Source: Maea johnstoni (lineage: Eukaryota; Annelida; Polychaeta; Spionida; Magelonidae). From it: DNA of 64,000 nt. The DNA lies in contig OZ012687.1 in NCBI GenBank assembly GCA_963942565.1, positions 8,653,876 through 8,717,875 on the forward strand. Reading direction: 5' to 3'. The notes below the pieces were generated by a model that worked only from the letters and a program-made list of their open reading frames with translations, had not been told where the DNA came from and ran no database searches. Below are positions 55,860 to 64,000 of this stretch, piece by piece; the first letter of the stretch is position 1, and each line of letters opens with the position of its first letter. The position numbers and the translations under genes were made by a program.

Positions 55860-58800
55860 ATGTTCCAGACACAGGGAGATGATGACTTTGACTTGGATGA
55901 TGAAGTAGGACTCTCACTTGACCTTAAGAATTGAATTGTGCTGAATAGCTGTATAATGATTATGAAGATAATAAAATGCAAATATGTAAAGAAACATTTA
56001 CAAACATTTCAAATATTTTCAAAAAAAATTGTTGTTCTTTGAAAAACTCTTGAAGATGAAGCTTACATTTGCATACAATTTGAAGAAGGTTGTTGATTTG
56101 TTTTGATGAATATTTCTCCATCAAATGTTTTCTACAATTATAGGAACTTAGTATCACCAGGATTTGCTATTGTATGAATATATTTTCCAAAAAATCATCT
56201 GATGTATGTAAATGAAATGATCATATTCTTTTGTATCCTCAGAACACTGCTCAATAAATAAAATGGGCTCATTCCTTTATATCCAGAGCACATACTGCTT
56301 TCTATATTTTTTCTTCAAATAATCATCATGTATACTATGAAAATACAAATTACCATCAAAAAGGGCTTATAAAACCCTTTGTTTCCTGAGGACCTACTGC
56401 TTTCTATATTTTTTCAAATAATCATGATTCAAAAATAAAAGTTGTTTAAATATGGCCTTGTATCCACAGGACTTACTGCTTTATATATTTCTTTGGAAAA
56501 TTAATCATGTTTTATGACTATTTATTCTGTGTCTCCAGGACTTCCTGCAGGCAGCATGTGAAGTGGAGAGTGCACTAAGTGGACCCCAGGCAGGATCCAA
56601 GCGGCAATCATTCGAGCTGGGACTCGGCCAACCAGATAATGCTAAACGTCCCAGGACTGTGGACCTGCAGAGTCCTCTGACAGGGCACCCTTCTAGGGCC
56701 CAGTATGTCTCCTCCACAGGTGGTGATTCTCCACCAATTGCAGGGCAGGGTAAATCATCTTCCCTTCAATCTGCATCAGTCACTGGCACAGCCATACCTG
56801 CACAAAGTCCATCTTCTGAAGCTCCAAGAACACATACAAAGTTTAATTTCCAGTCAAAGGGTTCAGTTTGTGCTGCAGCTTCCGCCACAATGTCCAGAAG
56901 TGAACTTCCAGTGAGTGGTTTATTGTGTGGTAATCCTGCTATGCAATGCGATGCAGGAAATTCACTGCACGCAAAGGGTTCTATTTGTAATGCAGGGGGA
57001 AAATCTGCCGTTCCAGTGCCAGGAAAGAATGAGTCTGGAAATAAAGGAAATATACCAACAGTAAACTTTGGTTTTAGTCAAGAGAGTTTGGAATCAGATT
57101 TGGAGTTGAGTTTTGAGATTCCAGAGATGCCCAATGTTCTTGGTAACGCCACAGGTCTCTCTGAGGGACATGCAACCTCCAGCAAGCCAGCACTAAGGGA
57201 GATAAGTCAGGGAAATGAAAGGAGAGACTTTAGAAACGCAGGTCAGAAAGAAAGTATTGGTGTCGCTGTGAATCAAATGAGAAACTCGACAGTCATGACA
57301 CCATCTGGTAACAACCATTCTCTTAGAGAGTCGTCAGTACAAAGGAAGGGCACTGAGCTCCCAACAGCTCCACAGACCACTGGCAGGACCAGCAGCACTG
57401 TCTTCATGACTCCAGCATCCACCACAAGGGGCAGCACTGCTCAACTGAGACAGGCTAATACCTCAATGTTAGTAACCCCAACATCCACCACAAGGGGCAG
57501 CACCACACAATTGAGACAGGGCAATAGCTCAACATTAGTGACTCCTGCATCTGCCACCAGAGGGAGTGAGGACCCGAGTGCTGCAATGTTTGCGACTCCC
57601 GTGGCGGCCACCAGAGGGCTGAGGACGCCAGCATCCCGCGGAGGAGGCATGGGGGACACGCCAAGGCCAGTGAGAACCAAGACCAAGCGCAAGTTCCCTG
57701 GTCCGGCTGGCGCTCTGCCTAGACTGGTGAGTAAGACAGGTCACAATCTAACTTTGATCTGTGATTTTTGAAGGTATGGGTGTCCAAATGATGCCAGATG
57801 CCCTGCTTGCTAGGACCATAACGGTCATATTTTTTCTTCGAATTTTAGTTTTAGTGAAGGGTGACTAATTTACAAATATATTTCTACTTTACTGAATTTC
57901 ATCTGCTAATGCTTGTAATCATTTGCCTGACATTTAGTGTTTTCAGTTTTTCTGATAAGGATCTTTAATCTCTATATACAACTTTTGTTGTGAACCAGAT
58001 CATAATGTACCAAAATGGATTTCTCTTGTACTTGTAATATATGGGATGAAAACTTATAGTTTTAGATTAAATTTCTTATGTATTGTAGTGATATATAAAC
58101 ACACACCACCCCCATTAAAAAAACTGATTGATACATTTATATGTTATAATGAAATTATGTTATGTATCATTATTGAATCATATGTAGTTAACCATGTGTC
58201 TGAATCATGTTTGAGGACCTGGGTTTACATGTGCGTCTGTCATGTGTTTATTTTAGGGAGCGCAGGAGAACCTTGATGTGGCAGCTGCAGCAGTAGCCAG
58301 TCCCCAGCCCCTGGTGGATACCTCCCCCAAGACTGTTGACAAGGTAGGCTAGCTCTTATGCTCCCAAATCTTACTGGAAAAACACTGGATTGTTTCAACT
58401 TCGATAAGTCTGGCAGATTGGTCTGGCATTACCATAACTCCGATTAGTTTAGCAGAAAAGGGGTACAGGTGAACTTGGATATGACGGACCACTGTACGAC
58501 CGATTTTTGAATATGACGAACGATATGCTTGGTCCCAGTCCGATGCATATCAAGAATTCGTCATATGTATACGACAGATTTTGCATATGACGGACCAATT
58601 TTCCAGGTCCCATTGAGTCCGTCATATCCAAGTTCACCTGTATTGTATAAAGATCAGTCAAAATGTTTGAGTTTCCTGAGTTAAGAGATGGTGGTATATG
58701 GAATATTGTTTTACAGCTGTTCCTTAATGAATATTTTGATTCTCAAAGGTGTTTTACCAAGATTGAAATTTTTTTCTGAGGTTAGCGAAAACTGTTGTAA

Positions 58801-61800
58801 ATGTGCCCATTATAGGAAGTAGGTTTGGAAAACGTTTGTTGGACGTGTCCTTATTACAGGACTACTATCATACTATGTTAATTGAATTCAAGATACTACC
58901 ACTTAGCATTCTGTCTTGTAGGACCTTGTCCCTTGCACTCAGTCGTCCCAGTCCCAGTCCCAGGAGGCGTTTTTCGATGGACCCTGGAAAGAGATGGAGG
59001 CTGAGCTGCAGCCAATCACAGACCAGATACTTGCAAACAATAACATCGATCTTATCCTCAAGAAGGTGAGTTTAACGAAGTTTTTCCTATAACAGTTATC
59101 AAACAAGTATGTTCTTGAATTAATATTTTTTTATTTATTTTTTTCAAAAATAATTGAAGATACATATTTTCAGGGAGCTGTATGTAAATGAATGGGTTAA
59201 CCCATGTTTGCAAACTTGCTCCTTGAAAAGTGTAGTTTGGATCTATGATACCTATGAAGGTGACTGAGTAGTAAGATATCTTTTAGAAAACAATAAAAGG
59301 AGCTGTTAATTGTTTGGGTTTATTCCTCTTTCGAATATGTTTTCAAAATAAGCTTAGGCCACTCCAATTTAATTACTTGTCTTACAAGCTTTTTTTGGAA
59401 AAAAAATCCTGTCAGACTCCAAAAAAAAAGAAAAAAAAAGTCATCTTTGGTGTCTTACGGACGAAAGTGGTTATGAAATTTTCTGTCAGACTCAAAAAAA
59501 AAAGTGCAAGTTTTAAGAATATTCTTTGTAAGTGTGATTCAATCAACTACAGGAAGCTATCATTGCTGTAGTACAGCCTCAGACTTGAGGAGGTATACCT
59601 CCCACCCTTCAGGTTACAGGGATTAATAGATTGATTGATTTTAGTTAGTTGAGAGTAGGCTGGTAGAAACATATCGCTACCAGTCCTAGTCGTCAGACTC
59701 TAAAAAAAATAAAATATATAAAAAAAGTCACATTTTTCAACTTTTTTTTTTATTCCAAAATGGCTCATTTCCTACCTCCTGAGCATGTAAGACAAATAAA
59801 TAAATTGGAGTGGCCTTACTCTGAAAGATGTCACTAAAATAGTGGAGAAACAGAGGTTGTTTAGGCATGAGTGGCCTTGAATTGTATTTGGCTATTATAT
59901 TTAACTAGCTACAATGGCAACAATGAATGCATACCTACCTAGGCCTGTGAGGAAGCTGTTGGTGACTAGTATTTAATTGGTGTTTTTCCATCGGTTTATT
60001 GGCAAGAATGTTGGAAAAAATTACAATTGACAGCATGGAAAATAATTCTTATTTTTATTTTCATTTTTTTGCTTTTTTGCAGGCGTGCCGTAAACAGTTG
60101 TGGCGAGGAAAGGTACCTGCCCTGTGTGTCATCATAGACTCTATAGACTTCCAAGGTGCCGACGCCAGCGTCGTGTTCAAAGACCTGACTGGTACGTTAC
60201 AGCAGTGAGAAGTCCAGCGCTCAACAAATAGCATATAGTCCCATCTCCCGGGGGATCTAAATTCCAAACACAGCCCTGTCAGGCTACCTAAAGTTGGATT
60301 CAGGTAGTCCCGTTGGACTTCCTGAATCCTGGGGAAGTTCCCCACTAGAACACTACACAATGTTAGCGAAAAAAGTGGTGGGTTACCTAAAATGGTGGCG
60401 GGACTACCTGATTTTGTGTTCAGGTAGCCCCGCCAGCCTACCTGGTCCTTCTGGGGACCGTCCAGCCCTGAAGTCTAATGCAGTTCTTAGATCCTTAAAT
60501 AACTATGACACCCAAACATTTTGGCCTGGAGTTTATTAAAATTTGAATGATAGGCAAATTAAAATTAACACATAGAGTTATTTCTGTGAATTATATGGAT
60601 TTAAGGATATGAAACTGTACCATTTTGTTGAATTATTAGAAATTTCAACTCATTTTGATTTTTGTCATATTTCCATTATATCGATACTGCTTAATAGTAT
60701 AAAATTGACTTGCTTGCACCCTGATCCTCTCAGCTCGAAGGCAATTGGTTATTTCCTGACAGGGCTAAATTTACAAAATAAAGCTCATTGGAAGGAGTAC
60801 CATTGACATATCAACATTGTCAAGGAAATATCAATATTGGATTGTATCACAAATTTTTCTAAGACGACAATTCATTTATGTTTGTATCGAGGGAGTGTGT
60901 TTTATGACTGTTGATGTTGTTTGCAGGAACCATGAAAGGGACCATCCACAGGCAGGTTCTGAGGGAGCTTCAGGCTGAGCTGCAGGTCGGCTCTGTGCTA
61001 GTGCTCAGACAGGTCAGTCTAGCTTCATGATAAATCCATACACTTATATATAGATATTCCAAGTCATGGAAATTACCATCTTCAATTTATAAGAAATTTG
61101 ATCAATAACTTTGAAATCTGAAACCTAAGTGATTGCAAACATGTTGATGTTCTGTCTCCATTGTAAATCAAACCAGGTTTTGAAAGTGAAATTATTAGTT
61201 GCTCATAAACAGAAAATGAACCTTCCTCCCTTTTTTTCCTAAAGAGGATCATTCTTGATCAAAGATGATTTTGAGATGTTTTTCTTCAACTTTTTCCTAT
61301 CTTTTCAGGTGTCAGTGTTTAGCCCATCTAGCCGCAATCACTACTTGAATGTGACCCCGAATAACATGGTTCATTTATATGGGAGGAACATTGGGGGTGA
61401 TGTGAAGGTCCTTAAGTTTGGTGACTTAACACAAGAGGATCTCGATCCCCCTCCCCAGCCCCCACCTACCCCAAGGACCCCTGGTGGTGACCCTCAGAAC
61501 CGAGGACCAACAGCTGGCCTGATGGCTCCCAGCACTCCTGGTATCAATCAGGGTATGGGGGCAAGTCCTAGGGGCATGCTGTTCAACCAAACTCCAAGAA
61601 CGCCTCAAATGCCGCACCCAGTTGCAAGAGGCAACCCCTCGAACAGCAGCAGGTTTATGACTCCCCCTGGTTCCAGACAAAATTTCACATCTAGTGGATC
61701 TGGTGTTTTGCAACATAATTGTGGTGGACCCCCCAGGAATGCTGTTCCACTTAGGAGTCCTGTACCTGGTTCACAAACATTCTCGTCAAACCATCCTAGA

Positions 61801-63317
61801 CTGCCTTACAATGATTCTAACTCTGCTAAGAACATGCAGGGGGCAGCACTGAGTAGGGCATCTGTGTCACCCATGCCTTCCTCAATAGGAGGAAGCATGG
61901 CGTCCAGTCTGAGAGGTACGCCTGTGCCTAGTACAGTGGCGCCATCTACAACTGGTCATGTTCTGAGGAACCCTGCTGCCAGTAATTCGGGAGTACAATT
62001 ATCACCACGGATGCCAAGTGGAGGTAGTTCAATGGCGAGTATGGTGGGTGTGTCTAGAACTGGGGTGCCACCTACCACATCTCATGTTATCCGGAACCCC
62101 TTGGCCACCAACCCTTCACAGGCACATTTATCGGCTTCAGTCAGTTCAAGAGGTAATATGCCAACTGTGTCTAGCACAGTTGTGCCATCTACAGTGGGTC
62201 ATGTTTCCAGGAACACCTCTGCTACCAACTTCTCTGGAGAACGTATATCTGGTTCAGTCAGTGCTGCAGGGAGTAACATGCACACATCTACCACCAGTAC
62301 TGCCTGTCAGTTAAGGAATCCTACTGCTGCTATAGGGGGAACCAATACAGGGGCATCTATCTCCTCGCCCCAGCCAGCCAGGCCTCTGAGCACAGTACAG
62401 AGCAATTCCTCCACACCTCAAGGCCGCAAGTTCTCCTTTAAGAAGAAGAGCCCCACAGTGGAGGGAGCGTCAGTTGTGGGGGGCCCCAGAAAGCCAGCTC
62501 CACAGGGACAGGTTGAGACGCGCCATGCAGGCTTATCCACCCCCGTAGTTCACCACACCAACAAGACAGCCCTTCCAGTGGAGGAGCTATGGCAAGACGG
62601 TGAGTAAAGAGAACAGAACCCTTCAGCAAGAATTGGGAATAATTCCTGACCACACATCATAACGAAAAGTAGTGGAAGCATACTTTTTTATTGGACAGGC
62701 TGGTAACTTTTATTTGCTTTGTAAATATCAGATGCAGGTGAGCCTGCCTAAATGCATGTATGGAATGCCATTGTGATTATTTTAGGGGGGTGGAGCGGAA
62801 AGGTGGTCTTCATTAACAAGTTTACATAATGCATATTTCATTTGGTGAATCTAGAAAGTGGCCTTTCTTAACAGCTGTTATTCTGAGTAGTTTTTTTTCA
62901 CTTTATTATTTGTTATGTCCTACTTTAACTGAGCAGACTAAGATCAGACATTTTTGAATATCAGTAAAAAAGAATCTCTCCCTATGTGGTGTTGTTGACT
63001 TTAGACCCCAAACGTTTTGTTTTCTCTTATACTGAGTTCTTTAGCTAGCACCCTTGTACTAGCCATGCTGTGAAAGTTTTTCAACCTTTACTGTTTAGAT
63101 GATCCAGTTGTAATTTTGTAATCGTTTTAGATGGGCATTTTAGAATCCTGGCTAAGACCCTGCTTAGAGTCAAAATCATGTATGTAAGAAATGTACAAGA
63201 TTAATAACTATTATTTTTTCCAGATTATTTTTGAAACCACCGGTGACAATTTCTATCTGCTTCTTTCTTTCAGAGAACCTTGATGAACTGCTGAACTGCC
63301 TCGAAGACGATATGTGA
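55860..63317 (+). CDS. HROB: Homologous recombination OB-fold protein (MCM8-MCM9 cofactor)
   Basis: Eight exons join in frame: 55860-55904, 56539-57726, 58257-58343, 58922-59065, 60083-60191, 60927-61012, 61309-62599 and 63274-63317, giving 997 residues. Human HROB (C17orf53/MCM8IP) is about 650; the excess is Ser/Thr/Pro-rich disorder. An acidic N-terminus leads into DFLQAACEVESA, as in the human protein. Exon 2 ends with the conserved RKFPGPAGALPRL motif. The OB fold (~489-590) reads VPALCVIIDS, GADASVVFKDLTGTMKGTIH, GSVLVLRQVSVFSPSSRNHY and LNVTPNNMVHLYG, close to vertebrate HROB. The tail ENLDELLNCLEDDM matches the human acidic end. HROB binds DNA and MCM8-MCM9 in the nucleus and stimulates that helicase after resection and at damaged forks. 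Exon 2 repeats TPASTTRG-like units; exon 7 repeats a ~45-residue Ser/Thr unit with VxRNP. Confidence 0.93.
58463..58642. mobile_element. Palindromic mariner-type MITE, copy 2 (HROB intron)
   Basis: 180 bp from TACAGGTGAACTTGGATATG to CATATCCAAGTTCACCTGTA, with 20-bp perfect terminal inverted repeats. The inside matches the copy at 9836-10014 in inverse orientation (for example GGACCAATTTTCCAGGTCCC against its complement). TA flanks fit a Tc1/mariner target. Confidence 0.8.
59357..59815. mobile_element. PIF/Harbinger-like MITE (HROB intron)
   Basis: The termini GGCCACTCCAATTTAATTA and, in reverse complement, GGCCACTCCAATTTATTTA extend inward to TTGTCTTACA. TTA flanks both sides (59354-59356 and 59816-59818), the usual 3-bp duplication of PIF/Harbinger elements. 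The interior has A tracts repeated around 'gtcagactc' (59411, 59487, 59693). It is non-coding. Confidence 0.75.
60215..60467. mobile_element. Short element (ACTACCTGA family), copy 2 (HROB intron)
   Basis: Inverse of 42469-42699: CAGCGCTCAACAAATAGCAT at the left, GGGGGATCTAAATTCC, AGGTAGTCCCGTTGGACT, AGTGGTGGGT and TGGTCCTTCTGGGGAC at the right are shared. It begins only 23 bp after the donor of the HROB exon ending at 60191. Confidence 0.65.
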
Positions 63318-64000
63318 GCATAGCACACTAAGCACAGCCAAAAAAACCAGTGATGATTGAATGGAATGAACATTGTTCTGTCCTGGACTGTTGTCATCTC
63401 TAAATGTTAAGGGGATGTCTGTGGTGCTATTTATAGAAAGTACATGAGGATTGAAGGTTCTTAGAGTGGCAGCTGTACATTTGCATGCAAGATATTTGAT
63501 AATGATTGCCAAAATTACCATTGAAGAAGGACAAATCCTTTGATTGTGAGGAGGGAGTTTAAACGGATAAATTATATACACTTTTTGATATTCACCATAA
63601 TGGTGAGAATTTTTATGGTAAATTGTGAATGGGGAAAGGGACTTGGGACGGAAACCAAAAACAATAAGTATTGGAGCATTGATTGATTTATAGAGCATCA
63701 CCATTTGATGCTGACAGCATCCCTCTTGTTTATGTTTTGCTCAGCCAGTAATCTGAAACACTTTTGCAATTTTGTCCTTCTATCATATTCTTGGAAGCAC
63801 AGTACTGAAGGTCAATGTTTTTCTTTTCACAAATTATTTAGTGGGGGAGATTGAGATTTGTGAATTTCATTAAGCAGGATAAAAAAACTCACTTTGTTCT
63901 GCTACAATGTTTACCAATATTGTATTAGCTGATTTTTTAAAAAGGTGTAATTATCAATTTGGTAATTTGTATTTAAGTTACACCTAGGAAGCTTAGAAAA
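63318..64000 (+). other. HROB 3' UTR and downstream sequence
   Basis: AT-rich sequence follows the stop at 63315-63317. I saw no canonical AATAAA in the remaining 683 bp, so the 3' end may use a variant signal or lie beyond the window. No repeat or gene is recognisable. Confidence 0.4.

Overview
This is a window of an animal nuclear genome. Genes are split by GT-AG introns, the DNA is AT-rich, and there are many short inverted-repeat transposons, simple repeats and one full-length LINE. I recognise two conserved animal genes, THNSL1 and HROB, and one multi-exon MYND zinc-finger gene that I cannot name. The style (roughly 0.5-2 kb introns, many TIR elements, GA and TA microsatellites) suggests a marine invertebrate, possibly an echinoderm or another invertebrate deuterostome, but the sequence alone does not settle the species.

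Layout. 1-9.2 kb: non-coding and rich in repeats (a palindrome cluster, a tRNA-like SINE head, a 2-kb hAT-like non-autonomous element). 9.2-19.3 kb (+): ten exons of a MYND zinc-finger protein; the 5' exon(s) were not found. 21.8 kb: back-to-back poly(A) signals where this gene meets THNSL1 tail to tail. 22.6-31.1 kb (-): ten exons of THNSL1 (shikimate-kinase-like plus threonine-synthase-like domains), lacking only the N-terminal exon. Three tandem arrays lie inside this gene, and each is built from sequence spanning one of its own exon edges. 31-40 kb: non-coding, with a fold-back element, a TTAA-flanked element, a near-perfect hairpin and long TA, GA and C tracts. 40.1-55.7 kb: a nested transposon block. 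A LINE of about 9.9 kb (-) has intact ORF1 and ORF2 and is flanked by a 526-bp direct duplication of its target. One copy of that duplication was later split by a 4.6-kb fold-back DNA element, which itself carries two further nested elements. 55.8-63.3 kb (+): a complete eight-exon HROB gene, whose product recruits the MCM8-MCM9 helicase in homologous recombination.

Most notable: (1) the LINE ORF1 protein is a coiled-coil/RRM ORF1p with a C-terminal NADAR (YbiA-like) domain fused in frame; (2) tandem amplification of splice sites and exon ends at three separate places in THNSL1; (3) the 526-bp target-site duplication, with only 2 mismatches between copies, which duplicated the DNA just upstream of HROB. 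The three host genes share no obvious pathway.
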